Below the pieces are notes generated by a model. It was not told the DNA's origin and made no database searches. It saw only the letters and a program-made list of their open reading frames with translations. From Chitinophaga pinensis (GTDB taxonomy: Bacteria > Bacteroidota > Bacteroidia > UKL13-3): a DNA stretch of 64,000 nt. Shown here in pieces: positions 1 through 8,253 of the stretch (within the stretch, counting starts at the first letter, position 1; each line of letters starts with the position of its first letter). The stretch spans positions 1-64,000 of the forward strand of contig CAMARW010000009.1 in the NCBI GenBank assembly GCA_945860865.1, written 5' to 3'. Both the position numbers and the translations under genes were made by a program.

Positions 1-150
1 AAAACATACAACCCAGCAGAAGGGTGGAATGGAAAAGACTTTAACAAAGGTCAGGACTGTCAGCAAGATGCCTACATTTACCAAGTAAATGCTACTAGTT
101 TCAATGGTAAAAAGTACACCTACAGTGGTTCGGTTACATTGTTGCGTTAG
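1..150 (+). CDS. C-terminal end of a T9SS type B secreted protein (5' truncated by window edge)
   Basis: Frame 1 is open from the first base to a TAG at 148-150 and encodes 49 residues containing GWNGKDFNKG and ending in YSGSVTLLR. This is the end of the gliding-motility-associated (type B) C-terminal sorting domain: a WNG/WDG turn, a Y-x-V strand, then a final strand ending LLR. The two large proteins at the other end of the window finish the same way (FTLLR, VTLLR). The signal is known to direct export through the type IX secretion system and surface attachment. Nothing can be said of the rest of the protein, which lies outside the window. Confidence 0.8.
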   Translation, partial: KTYNPAEGWNGKDFNKGQDCQQDAYIYQVNATSFNGKKYTYSGSVTLLR

Positions 151-165
151 TATATTATAAGTTAC

Positions 166-206
166 AAAAAAGCCCGTTTACATTTTATGTAGACGGGCTT
201 TTTTTG
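166..206 (+). terminator. Rho-independent terminator, probably bidirectional
   Basis: AAGCCCGTTTACA pairs with TGTAGACGGGCTT with one mismatch across a short loop, flanked by A6 on the left and T7 on the right. It lies just after the T9SS gene end and also downstream of the minus-strand rhodanese gene, so it could stop transcription from both sides. Confidence 0.85.
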
Positions 207-263
207 TAATTACAATTGCTTGTATCAATTGCATTTGATTTTTACATGCGCTCGAAGTATATG

Positions 264-908
264 TTATGGTTTTAGGGCTACTGTTTGGTGCACAATTTGA
301 TCAAAGCCTCCCCATACATTTTTGATATTTGAAAAGCCAATAACTTTTAAAACAGAAGCGGCAATCATGCTTCTAAATCCTTTATCACAATAAATTAGTA
401 GTTCGGTATTTTTAGCAATATTTGGATGATTTTTGATAAGCTCAGAAAGTGGGAAGTTACTTGCGTTGGCTACATGCGCTGCAGCGTATTCATCTGCTTC
501 CCTTACATCAATAATTACCGCTTTGGCATTGTGCTTACTGTCTAGGGCCAGCTCCTCAGCCGAAATTGAGATAATCATATCATATTTTTCATTAGCCTGC
601 ATCCATGCCTCTATTCCTCCAGATAAATATCCAATAATATGGGTGAAGCCAATGGCTTGGAAATGTTCTATGGTTTCTGCTTCCTCTCCGGGCTTACAAA
701 CTAGCAAAGTATTATTGGCAAGGTTAAACAGGTTATTGGCAAGGGTAGGGTATTGTTGCTTGAACCCATAATTAATAGCACCCGGAATATGCCCAAGTTC
801 AAAATAATCGGGTAAACGGGTGTCTATAATGCTTGGATTATCTTGTTGCATTGCTAGTTTAAAATCTGCTAGGTTCAAAGGCTGTATGTTTGATTTTTGT
901 TTGGCCAT
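264..908 (-). CDS. Tandem rhodanese-domain protein
   Basis: The 214-residue protein has two rhodanese-like domains, about residues 10-105 and 112-212. The first has a DTR..xxxF..GHIPGAIN start and an active-site-like loop CKPGEEAE (Cys71). The second has IDVREADEYAAAHV and the loop CDKGFRS (Cys174), which matches the CxxGxR-type loop of active sulfurtransferases. There is no signal peptide, so it should be cytoplasmic. Such proteins move sulfane sulfur between thiols; the acceptor here is unknown. The gene ends toward a bidirectional terminator and starts 16 bases downstream of tsaB, so the two are probably co-transcribed. Family assignment is firm; substrate is not. Confidence 0.85.
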   Translation of the reverse strand: MAKQKSNIQPLNLADFKLAMQQDNPSIIDTRLPDYFELGHIPGAINYGFKQQYPTLANNLFNLANNTLLVCKPGEEAETIEHFQAIGFTHIIGYLSGGIEAWMQANEKYDMIISISAEELALDSKHNAKAVIIDVREADEYAAAHVANASNFPLSELIKNHPNIAKNTELLIYCDKGFRSMIAASVLKVIGFSNIKNVWGGFDQIVHQTVALKP

Positions 909-924
909 GAAAGGTATAATTGTA

Positions 925-1620
925 TTAGAAAAATTTATTTTTTGCTTGGGTGCCTACAAAGTCTTTGAGGTAATAGGGTTCAAAATAGGCTAAGTTTTCA
1001 AATTCCTTGTTGTGGTATGCTTCATCTGCTATTTGGATCAGGCCAGAGGCGCAACAATGTATATTTGGCAAATAATGGGTGTTTGGGTATTGCATAATTT
1101 CACGGCATTTTTCTGCGCCATTACCAAAGAAATAAGTGATTTGATGCTGGGCATATTCTTGCAAAGATTGGGGCTCTACAATAAGGGCAAAAGTCTCCTT
1201 AATAAAGTGTTGTTTAGCATCTATTACAGCAGTGTAAACCTCCATTCTTCGGGCATCTAGCAAAGGAATAAATAAGGCGTTTTGAAAAGGCTCATGGAGG
1301 GTATTTTGCGCCACCACGGTAAGACTCAATAAGGTATTAATGGCAATGAGCGGGATGCCCAATGCATAGGCATATCCTTTGGCTGTTGAAACACCAACTC
1401 TTAAACCCGTATAGCTCCCGGGTCCTTTACTGATGGCAATGGCAGATAAATCAGATAAAGTTAATCGGGTTTCTTGTAAAATATTTTCTACCATCACATG
1501 AAGTTCTGATGCATGCGCATTGATGGCTGGATGCGAATATTTTGCCAAGCAATTGCCGTTGTGCGCAATAGCAACAGAGCAAATTGTGGTTGCCGTTTCG
1601 ATGCAAAGAATAATAGCCAT
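925..1620 (-). CDS. tsaB: tRNA threonylcarbamoyladenosine biosynthesis protein TsaB
   Basis: The 231-residue protein opens with an ASKHA-type strand (ILCIETATTICSVAI) and has the TsaB signature SKGPGSYTGLRVGVSTAKGY followed by IPLIAINTL. TsaB is the TsaD partner that scaffolds the complex adding threonylcarbamoyl to A37 of ANN-decoding tRNAs. It lacks the metal-binding HxxxH of TsaD, as expected. Length is normal. A minus-strand TACTTTTG box (1628-1635) ends only seven bases before the ATG, so its transcript may be almost leaderless. It is divergent from recJ. Confidence 0.95.
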   Translation of the reverse strand: MAIILCIETATTICSVAIAHNGNCLAKYSHPAINAHASELHVMVENILQETRLTLSDLSAIAISKGPGSYTGLRVGVSTAKGYAYALGIPLIAINTLLSLTVVAQNTLHEPFQNALFIPLLDARRMEVYTAVIDAKQHFIKETFALIVEPQSLQEYAQHQITYFFGNGAEKCREIMQYPNTHYLPNIHCCASGLIQIADEAYHNKEFENLAYFEPYYLKDFVGTQAKNKFF

Positions 1621-1717
1621 AGTGCCACAAAAGTATGATTTGCTAGCTTAATTTTTGTATGAATGCGTTTAATTGACTTGAGGCATCAAAAAAAAATGTA
1701 ACTTGCCACTCTTCAAT

Positions 1718-3421
1718 ATGTCAAAACGCTGGACCGCCAAAATAGAACCCGAAAAAGATGTTGTGGAAGCACTGTCTAAGGCCATAAACCTGAACAAAGT
1801 GTTAACCAGTGTTTTGGTGCAACGTGGTATAAATTCATACGAGGAGGCAAAGCGATTTTTCAGGCCTCAGCTGTCGTATTTACATGATCCTTTTTTAATG
1901 AAAGGCATGGATTTAGCGGTAAAAAGAATTCAAACTGCCATAGAACTTAATCAGAAAATTTTGATTTATGGCGACTATGATGTTGATGGCACAACGGCAG
2001 TTGCCACCGTATATAGTTTTTTTAAACAGCGTTACCCGCATTTGGATTTTTATATTCCAGATAGATACACTGAGGGATATGGAATTAGTTTTATGAGCAT
2101 TGATTGGGCCTCTAATAACGATTTCTCGCTTATTATTGCACTTGATTGCGGCATTAAATCAGTTGATAAAATTGCTTATGCAAATAACAAAGGCGTAGAT
2201 TTTATTATTTGCGACCATCATTTACCAGGCGACGAAATTCCAGCAGCTATCGCAGTTTTAAATCCTAAACAATTAGATTGTACTTATCCTTTTAAAGAAC
2301 TATCGGGGGCAGGCATTGGCTATAAACTTATTCAGGGTTATGCCATTCAAAATAATATTCCAAGCATTGAGGTGGAGCGTTATTTGGATCTTGGAGCTGT
2401 TAGTGTGGCGAGTGATTTGGTTCCTATTTTAGATGAAAACAGAGTGCTAGCGCATTTTGGATTAAAAAAGTTGAAACAACAACCTAATAACGGATTAAAA
2501 GCGTTATTGGAAGCTTATCCTGATAAGCCAGAATTTGGTGTTAATGATATTGTTTTTTTTATTGGCCCTAGAATTAATGCAGCTGGTAGAATTGCAGATG
2601 CAAAAGATTCAGTTCGGTTGATGACAGCAGATTCTATGGAGGATGCCAAGAAGATTGCCTATCAGGTTAATCAGCATAATATTGAACGTAGAACTTTTGA
2701 CCAGAGCATTACTGAACACGCCTTTGAGTTAATTGAAAAGGATCCTAGTTTTATTGATAGAAAATCAACTGTGCTTTTTCACAACGAATGGCACAAGGGG
2801 GTTATTGGAATTGTAGCCAGTAGGCTTATCGAAAAATATTATAGACCAACAATTGTTTTAACAGAATCAAATGGAATGGCTACGGGCAGTGCCAGGTCTG
2901 TAGAAGGATTTGATTTATACGGAGCCATTGAAGCTTGTAGCGAGTTACTTGATCAATATGGCGGCCATACCCATGCTGCGGGATTAACTTTAAAACTCGA
3001 GAATTTAAGTAAGTTCATCGAAAAATTTGAAACAGTTGTTGCAAAAAATATTGTTGAACGCAGTTTAACGCCAGAAATTGAGTACGATGTGGAAATACCT
3101 TTACGTACTATAACACCCAAGTTCTTTTCTGTATTAAAGCAATTTTCTCCTTTTGGTCCAGGTAATTTAAATCCTGTTTTTATGAGTAAAAACGTTTGGG
3201 ATGTGGGTGATGCAACTATCGTTGGAAATAACCACTTAAAATTAAGTCTAACACAGGAAGAGGGAGGCAGAATATTTAAGGCCATTGGCTTTGGCCTTGG
3301 CGAGCATTACGACAAGGTTTCACAAGGTATTAGTTTCGATATTTGCTTTACCATTGAAGAAAACCATTTTAATGGGCATGTTAATCTTCAATTGAATATC
3401 AAGGATATTCTCTTTAAATAA
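1718..3421 (+). CDS. recJ: Single-stranded-DNA-specific exonuclease RecJ
   Basis: RecJ degrades single-stranded DNA 5' to 3' in recombination and mismatch repair. The DHH phosphoesterase motifs are visible: GDYDVDGT near residue 86-92, ALDCG, CDHHLPGD near 165-172, and GPRINAAGR. The DHHA1 motif GGHTHAAG follows in the C-terminal half, then an OB-like tail. The ORF track starts at a TTG at 1703; I prefer the ATG at 1718 (MSKRWTAKI), which gives 567 residues, typical for the family. It converges on glyS across a hairpin. All metal-binding residues seem present. Confidence 0.95.
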   Translation: MSKRWTAKIEPEKDVVEALSKAINLNKVLTSVLVQRGINSYEEAKRFFRPQLSYLHDPFLMKGMDLAVKRIQTAIELNQKILIYGDYDVDGTTAVATVYSFFKQRYPHLDFYIPDRYTEGYGISFMSIDWASNNDFSLIIALDCGIKSVDKIAYANNKGVDFIICDHHLPGDEIPAAIAVLNPKQLDCTYPFKELSGAGIGYKLIQGYAIQNNIPSIEVERYLDLGAVSVASDLVPILDENRVLAHFGLKKLKQQPNNGLKALLEAYPDKPEFGVNDIVFFIGPRINAAGRIADAKDSVRLMTADSMEDAKKIAYQVNQHNIERRTFDQSITEHAFELIEKDPSFIDRKSTVLFHNEWHKGVIGIVASRLIEKYYRPTIVLTESNGMATGSARSVEGFDLYGAIEACSELLDQYGGHTHAAGLTLKLENLSKFIEKFETVVAKNIVERSLTPEIEYDVEIPLRTITPKFFSVLKQFSPFGPGNLNPVFMSKNVWDVGDATIVGNNHLKLSLTQEEGGRIFKAIGFGLGEHYDKVSQGISFDICFTIEENHFNGHVNLQLNIKDILFK

Positions 3422-3485
3422 CAAACTACAAAGCAACCAAGCAACGAAGAAGAGTTTTTTGTAACTTCGTTCCTTCGTAGTTTGT
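3421..3485. terminator. Imperfect inverted repeat between convergent recJ and glyS
   Basis: ACAAACTAC at the left and GTAGTTTGT at the right form the base of a long interrupted hairpin, with AACGAAG pairing CTTCGTT inside and a T6 run near the centre. It fills the gap between the two convergent genes, so it is a plausible bidirectional terminator although the stem is imperfect. Confidence 0.55.
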
Positions 3486-3491
3486 TTATTT

Positions 3492-4979
3492 TTAATTCAA
3501 CAAATTACTCCAATTAATCTCCCTTCCAAGAATCTCCCTAATTTGCGAAACATTAATTCTTTCTTGTAGCATTGAGTCTCTGTATCTAATCGTAACTGTT
3601 TGGTCTTCTAGCGAAGCATGATCTATGGTAATACAAAATGGCGTGCCAATGGCATCCTGCCTGCGGTAGCGCTTTCCAATAGCATCTTTTTCTTCATAGA
3701 AGCAATTGTAATCGGCTTTAAGATCTTTTAAAATTTCTTTAGCCATTTCGGGCAAACCATCTTTTTTCATAAGCGGCAGAATGGCCACCTTGTAGGGAGC
3801 TAAAATAGGAGGTAGGTTTAGCACAACACGCGTGTCTTTCTTTTCTGGAGCGCTATCTGTAGCCGGAGTAATAATTTCCTCTTCGTTATAGGCCGCACAC
3901 ATGGTGGCTAAAAATAGCCTGTCTAAGCCAATAGATGTTTCAATAACATAAGGAATATAATTGCCGTAAGCTTTTCCATTTTCATCTAAATCGGCATCAA
4001 AATATTGCATTTTTTTGCCCGATAGTTCTTGGTGGTTGCGTAAATCAAAATCGGTGCGCGAGTGAATACCTTCCATTTCCTTAAATCCAAATGGGAAATC
4101 AAATTCTATATCTACCGCTGCATCTGCATAATGCGCTAATTTCACATGGTCATGAAATTTGTATTTGGCCGACCCAAAGCCTAATTTCAAGTGCCAATTC
4201 ATGCGCATATTTTTCCAGTGCTCGTACCATTCTTTTTGGGTGCCAGGTCTGATAAAAAATTGCATTTCCATTTGTTCAAACTCACGCATGCGCATAATGA
4301 ATTGGCGGGCAATAATTTCATTCCTAAATGCTTTACCAGTTTGGGCAATGCCAAAAGGGATTTTCATTCTACCCGATTTTTGCACATTCAAAAAATTTAC
4401 AAAAATCCCTTGCGCTGTTTCGGGCCTTAAATATACTTTATCGGCATCTTCTGCCATAGCTCCCATCTCTGTAGCAAACATGAGGTTAAACTGACGAACG
4501 TCTGTCCAATTGCGGGTGCCACTGATTGGGCAAGCAATCTCGTGCTGCTCTATTAAAGTTTTAAGTTGAACCAAATTATTATCAAGCAGTGCTTGGTCTA
4601 GAGCCAATTGAAGTTCCTCTGCTTTAAGCGATTTACCATCTTTTTGATAACGTGTAATTTTATCCTCTAATAAATTATCTGCCCTGTAGCGTTTTTTTGA
4701 GTCTTTGTTATCTATCATTGGGTCTGAAAAGCCATCTATATGACCGCTGGCTTTCCAAGTTTTGGGGTGCATAAAGATAGCGGCATCTAAACCAACAATA
4801 TTGTCATTCATTTGCACCATAGATTTCCACCAGTATTGGCGCAAGTTATTTTTGAGTTCTACCCCATTTTGTCCGTAATCATATACGGCACCTAGGTTGT
4901 CATAAATTTCGCTACTAGGAAAAACAAAGCCATATTCTTTGGCATGCGACACTACTTTCTTAAAAATATCTTCACTCAT
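3492..4979 (-). CDS. glyS: Glycyl-tRNA synthetase (single-chain, dimeric type)
   Basis: The 495-residue class II synthetase charges tRNA-Gly. It is the alpha2 GlyQS/eukaryote-like type, not the alpha2beta2 bacterial type. Visible are RPETAQGIFVNF, class II motif 2 (FRNEIIARQFIMRMREFEQMEMQFF region, beginning near residue 217), motif 3 (ETSIGLDRLFLATM) and a C-terminal anticodon-binding domain starting near PPILAPYKVAILPL. The N-terminal GAVYDYGQNG segment is typical. A near-consensus box TAATTTCG (4987-4994) lies seven bases before the ATG. In some annotations this gene is called glyQS. Confidence 0.95.
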   Translation of the reverse strand: MSEDIFKKVVSHAKEYGFVFPSSEIYDNLGAVYDYGQNGVELKNNLRQYWWKSMVQMNDNIVGLDAAIFMHPKTWKASGHIDGFSDPMIDNKDSKKRYRADNLLEDKITRYQKDGKSLKAEELQLALDQALLDNNLVQLKTLIEQHEIACPISGTRNWTDVRQFNLMFATEMGAMAEDADKVYLRPETAQGIFVNFLNVQKSGRMKIPFGIAQTGKAFRNEIIARQFIMRMREFEQMEMQFFIRPGTQKEWYEHWKNMRMNWHLKLGFGSAKYKFHDHVKLAHYADAAVDIEFDFPFGFKEMEGIHSRTDFDLRNHQELSGKKMQYFDADLDENGKAYGNYIPYVIETSIGLDRLFLATMCAAYNEEEIITPATDSAPEKKDTRVVLNLPPILAPYKVAILPLMKKDGLPEMAKEILKDLKADYNCFYEEKDAIGKRYRRQDAIGTPFCITIDHASLEDQTVTIRYRDSMLQERINVSQIREILGREINWSNLLN

Positions 4980-4996
4980 TTGATTGCGAAATTAAG

Positions 4997-5035
4997 TAAA
5001 AAGGGGCAGTAAAATGAATTACTGCCCCTTTTTTA
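4997..5035 (-). terminator. Rho-independent terminator after gcvH
   Basis: AAAAAGGGGCAGTA pairs with TACTGCCCCTTTTT across a short A/T loop, with T runs on both strands. It lies downstream of gcvH and immediately upstream of glyS, both on the minus strand, so it should separate the two transcripts. Confidence 0.85.
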
Positions 5036-5071
5036 TTTGAGCTAACTGGTTAAAATTAGCTATCAAGTTTA

Positions 5072-5449
5072 TTAATGTACTAGTTCTTTGTAAGCTGTTG
5101 CCGACATTAACCCAGCAATTTCATCTGGATTGGCAACGCTACATTTAATCATCCAGCCTTCACCGTAAGTGTCTGAATTAACTAATTCTGGAGCGCCATC
5201 TAATACTGGATTTATTTCTAATACTTCGCCAGTAATTGGCATAAATAAATCACTTACTGTTTTTACAGCTTCTACGGTGCCAAATACTTCGTGTTGTGCA
5301 ACGGTAGTTCCTTTGCTTGGAATGTCTACATACACGATATCACCTAATTCATGCTGGGCAAAATCTGTGATACCAATAAAGGCTACATCGCCTTCTACAC
5401 GCACCCATTCGTGGTCTTTTGTGTATAATAAATTTTCTGGAAAGTTCAT
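5072..5449 (-). CDS. gcvH: Glycine cleavage system H protein
   Basis: The 125-residue protein is the lipoyl carrier that shuttles the aminomethyl group of glycine between the P, T and L proteins. The start [10 protein letters not shown] and the lipoylation site [10 protein letters not shown] (Lys63) are diagnostic, as is the [11 protein letters not shown] strand before it. Length is normal. None of gcvP, gcvT or lpd is in the window, so the H protein is encoded alone here, as is common in this phylum. Confidence 0.97.
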   Translation of the reverse strand: MNFPENLLYTKDHEWVRVEGDVAFIGITDFAQHELGDIVYVDIPSKGTTVAQHEVFGTVEAVKTVSDLFMPITGEVLEINPVLDGAPELVNSDTYGEGWMIKCSVANPDEIAGLMSATAYKELVH

Positions 5450-5545
5450 TTTTTTATGATTTTTATTTCGGCGCTAAAATAAGGTTTGAACTCTAAATAA
5501 AAAATGATTCTTAGCTACCCGTTCACAAATTGGGCTTAAGAGGCA

Positions 5546-6232
5546 TTATTTCTGCATTTTTTGTTGGATAGCTTCGAGCACGGTTATAGGCAATAACAAG
5601 CAGGTAAGGGCGTAAACGCTATCTTCTATGGGAATGGTAATTAATCGCACTCCAATTATTTCTTCGGGGTTGTATAAAACTACTGGCTCTGGGGTTACAG
5701 CTCCCGTAAGCACTCCATTAACAATAAAAAATGGTATCAAATGCACAAAATAAGCCATCCAAAAATAGCCCATGTATTTTCCTTTAATCCAATATTGCTG
5801 AACCAATAAAATAACTAGGGCCAACGCAAAGTTTACAACTGTATAGGTTTTATCATGAAACACAACAATAACTAGGATACTCCAAATGATAAAAGTGTAA
5901 TTAAAAAAACGCACTTTATTCTGCCACCAATTGTCGTTTATATAAGCTTTTAAACAGGCATAAATAAAGATACTCGCATAGGGTACAACAACAAAAAATG
6001 ACCATTCTTCGAGCGGTAAATCTAAAATTCGGTAATCCCAAACATAGGTAGGATTAAAACTCCAAACGCCTGTTCTAGTAAACCACGAATCCCATACCAC
6101 AAAAAGAATTAGGTTCAGGCCAATGCCAGCAAACAAGGCGGGCCATAGGCGGAAAAAAGCAACTTTTTTGTCGAAGCTCAAGAAGAAGGGCCCAGCAAAA
6201 GAGGCCAACATAAGCCAAGCGTATAAACTCAT
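5546..6232 (-). CDS. Lycopene cyclase domain protein (CrtYcd type)
   Basis: This 228-residue membrane protein has about seven hydrophobic segments and two copies of the heterodimeric-type lycopene cyclase repeat. The first carries ILDLPLEEWSFFVVVPY and the second ITIPIEDSVYALTCLL; the acidic pair after the proline (P-x-EE / P-x-ED) is the conserved catalytic-type element. In actinobacteria the repeats are separate subunits CrtYc and CrtYd; here they are joined. The family closes psi ends of lycopene into beta rings. Its start overlaps the crtZ stop by four bases (ATGA), so the two are translationally coupled. Ring number and exact substrate cannot be told from sequence. Confidence 0.85.
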   Translation of the reverse strand: MSLYAWLMLASFAGPFFLSFDKKVAFFRLWPALFAGIGLNLILFVVWDSWFTRTGVWSFNPTYVWDYRILDLPLEEWSFFVVVPYASIFIYACLKAYINDNWWQNKVRFFNYTFIIWSILVIVVFHDKTYTVVNFALALVILLVQQYWIKGKYMGYFWMAYFVHLIPFFIVNGVLTGAVTPEPVVLYNPEEIIGVRLITIPIEDSVYALTCLLLPITVLEAIQQKMQK

Positions 6233-6681
6233 TTGCTAGTATTTGGATCAATCCAATATTTGAGAGGAACAATGAGCATTCCAAAATTTTCGCTTTGGTA
6301 TTTCCCCAAATGTTTGTGGTGTATTTTGTGCGCCCTGCGAATGGCGCGTACATAGCGACCATTGAGGCGTGTAAATAATTTAAAACGCTGGTGAATTATA
6401 ATTTCGTGCACCACAAAATAAGCAAAGCCATATAAAGAAATGCCAATACCAATAAATAACCTAAAATCATCGTACATCAATCCGGTTACGTAACAATAAG
6501 CACTGGGCACGGCAAAAATGAGAAAGAAGGCATCGTTTTTTTCAAAAAAACCCGGCTCTACTTGGTGATGGTCTTTGTGTAAGTACCACAAGAAACCATG
6601 CATTACAAATTTGTGCGTAAACCAAGCCATAAATTCCATAGCCAAAAATGTAAGGGCAACTATAATTATATTCATTAACAT
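6229..6681 (-). CDS. crtZ: Beta-carotene hydroxylase CrtZ (fatty acid hydroxylase superfamily)
   Basis: The 150-residue membrane protein has the di-iron histidine clusters of non-haem hydroxylases: HKFVMH (23-28), HKDHH (35-39), HEIIIH (92-97) and HKIHHKH (118-124), between hydrophobic segments. CrtZ hydroxylates C3 of beta-ionone rings, as in zeaxanthin. Placement between a cyclase and a CruF-like gene supports this over a generic sterol desaturase. A second ATG two codons in (6675) is an equally possible start. A consensus-like promoter lies at 6699-6727, overlapping the stop of the upstream gene. Confidence 0.88.
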   Translation of the reverse strand: MLMNIIIVALTFLAMEFMAWFTHKFVMHGFLWYLHKDHHQVEPGFFEKNDAFFLIFAVPSAYCYVTGLMYDDFRLFIGIGISLYGFAYFVVHEIIIHQRFKLFTRLNGRYVRAIRRAHKIHHKHLGKYQSENFGMLIVPLKYWIDPNTSK

Positions 6682-6698
6682 ATTTTTATAACAAGGTA

Positions 6699-6727
6699 CA
6701 AAAGTAATTGTTTGCCTTCTTCTACAA
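6699..6727 (-). promoter_or_regulatory. Promoter for crtZ-lycopene cyclase pair
   Basis: On the minus strand TTG, an 18-base spacer and TACTTTTG match the Bacteroidota sigma-A pattern TTG/TTTG-N19-TAnnTTTG. The box overlaps the stop codon of the CruF-like gene and ends 17 bases before the crtZ ATG. It suggests the last two pigment genes can be transcribed apart from the upstream run. Confidence 0.55.
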
Positions 6728-7372
6728 CACTAAATTTAACCAAATAAAAAAGAGCATTTGAGCGCTGTATACTTTCCACCCTAGTGGGTTTGGTTTAAGC
6801 ACGCCGCCTTTCAGCATCCAGTAACAAAAAGCAAAACCGAAGAAAAACCAGGCAGTATAATTTTGTAGGGGAACTGTTAAATTTTCGAAGGCCCAAAAGT
6901 CGAGTTTGGGCGCTACGGGCTCTATTAAAAAATCTAGGATTACCATAAGCAAAGCAGCTAATAAGGCACCCCATATTTCGTGTAGTTTCCACTGCATTTT
7001 TTTGGCAATGGCATCTACGCTCAATAAACTGCTATAAGCTACTATTATCCAGTTTAAACCAATTATAATGGGTGTTTGGTTCAGCTTGGGCCCCAGGGCT
7101 TGGCCGTATAAATAATTTCCGAAAATTACGCCAGTGGTTGTGCCAATCATTTCTAAAAACCAAGCGGCTACAAACACAAAAAATAGATTTATAAAAAGTA
7201 ATAGGTCTTTATTGGGATGTAAATAAAATAACAAGACTGCCGTTAATACTAAGTTAAATGGCGTAAGTAGGGCAAAGTCTGGGTTCAGCCAAATGCCCAC
7301 TGCGCCTACACTATAAAATATTATTAAAATTGCTGTAAGCAGATTTTCTTTGATATTGAGCCAAGCAATCAT
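6722..7372 (-). CDS. CruF-like carotenoid biosynthesis protein (DUF422, carotenoid hydratase family)
   Basis: The 216-residue polytopic membrane protein contains the family's conserved loop FLEMIGTTTGVIFGNYLYG..LGPKL...PIIIGLNW. Characterised relatives (CruF, bisanhydrobacterioruberin hydratase) add water across the 1',2' double bond of an acyclic psi end, giving a 1'-hydroxyl. Together with the neighbouring cyclase and CrtZ this fits a carotenoid with one hydroxylated beta ring and one hydrated open end (saproxanthin/myxol type). It starts eight bases after the DUF3108 gene, so it is likely in the same transcript. Confidence 0.8.
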   Translation of the reverse strand: MIAWLNIKENLLTAILIIFYSVGAVGIWLNPDFALLTPFNLVLTAVLLFYLHPNKDLLLFINLFFVFVAAWFLEMIGTTTGVIFGNYLYGQALGPKLNQTPIIIGLNWIIVAYSSLLSVDAIAKKMQWKLHEIWGALLAALLMVILDFLIEPVAPKLDFWAFENLTVPLQNYTAWFFFGFAFCYWMLKGGVLKPNPLGWKVYSAQMLFFIWLNLVL

Positions 7373-7380
7373 TTAATGGT

Positions 7381-8211
7381 TTATTTAATTCTGGAAGTTA
7401 CGGGGTTTTTTAGTTTCTCCATTTTGGTAATTTGTGCCCTAATAGAGCCTACAAAAATACTGCTTTCTACCATCAATGGAATTTTATTTTCATCGTCTGT
7501 AACCCATAAAGTTAAGGCCTCATCATCTTTAAAAACTCGACCTTTTATCAGCTGTGGTTTAATTACTAAAGTATTAAAGGTGCCGATATCTGTTTTTAAT
7601 TTTTCTTTGCCTACGTACTTAAATCGGAGTAAATAATTTTCTCCATCCATGTAAAAATTTACCGGAAAAATATCTCCAATTTTGGCGTCCGACATGTCTG
7701 TAATTCTTGCAAAATAAATGGCCGAAACAACATCTTGGGTTTGCGCTTCAATGCTTATTTTACCTCGCCTACTGGTTGCAAAGCCATTTTTTTGGTCGAA
7801 AATGATGAAATCACTATCGGTATAACTTCCTTCTTTTACCTTTTTAATTTGTTTCCAAGGAATAATGGCTTCTTCATCTACATAGCTTTCAAATTCATCG
7901 CGCACATTAAACATGGCATCCACCATACCAGCCGATCGGCCAACTACTTTTATATGATAAGATTTTCTATTATTAACTTCTACCGGATTATCACCCACCA
8001 CAAACTCGCAATTTCCGGCACTAAACGGACCATAATGCACGCGGTAGTTTAACTTCTCGCCGTAGGTAAAGGCTTGGTTATTTAGTTTTTTTAACTCGTT
8101 TACTTTATTGGTTTTTGGCACAATTAGCAGAGGTTTTTCAAAAGCCACAACGCTACTTGCTATTCCTCCCAGGATTAGCAAAGCATACAAAACATACTTG
8201 TTCTTCATCAT
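7381..8211 (-). CDS. DUF3108 domain protein, exported
   Basis: The protein begins with a signal peptide (MMKNKYVLYALLILGG...VVAF) and carries a DUF3108 domain starting near QAFTYGEKLNYRVHYGPFSAGNCEF. DUF3108 proteins are probable periplasmic beta-barrel-like lipid-binding folds of unknown role. The ORF track extends five codons further (8226); I prefer the adjacent ATGs at 8211 or 8208 because they give a compact signal peptide. It sits between an aldehyde dehydrogenase (28 or more bases upstream) and the CruF-like gene. No evidence ties it to pigment synthesis beyond position. Confidence 0.85.
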   Translation of the reverse strand: MMKNKYVLYALLILGGIASSVVAFEKPLLIVPKTNKVNELKKLNNQAFTYGEKLNYRVHYGPFSAGNCEFVVGDNPVEVNNRKSYHIKVVGRSAGMVDAMFNVRDEFESYVDEEAIIPWKQIKKVKEGSYTDSDFIIFDQKNGFATSRRGKISIEAQTQDVVSAIYFARITDMSDAKIGDIFPVNFYMDGENYLLRFKYVGKEKLKTDIGTFNTLVIKPQLIKGRVFKDDEALTLWVTDDENKIPLMVESSIFVGSIRAQITKMEKLKNPVTSRIK

Positions 8212-8253
8212 GCTTTTTTCATACACAAACCCTGTACCAAAACTTGTCTTTTT

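Noticed and set aside
433-771. Plus-strand ORF opposite the rhodanese gene, and similar shadows across the track (for example 4159-4494, 19180-19494, 35902-36720)
   Set aside because: They lie wholly inside well-supported genes on the other strand or frame and show no family motif.
1703-1717. TTG start for recJ from the track
   Set aside because: The ATG 15 bases later matches the family's N-terminus.
6075-6362. Minus-strand ORF overlapping crtZ and the cyclase
   Set aside because: It spans the junction of two recognised genes in another frame and has no motif; the real genes explain the sequence.
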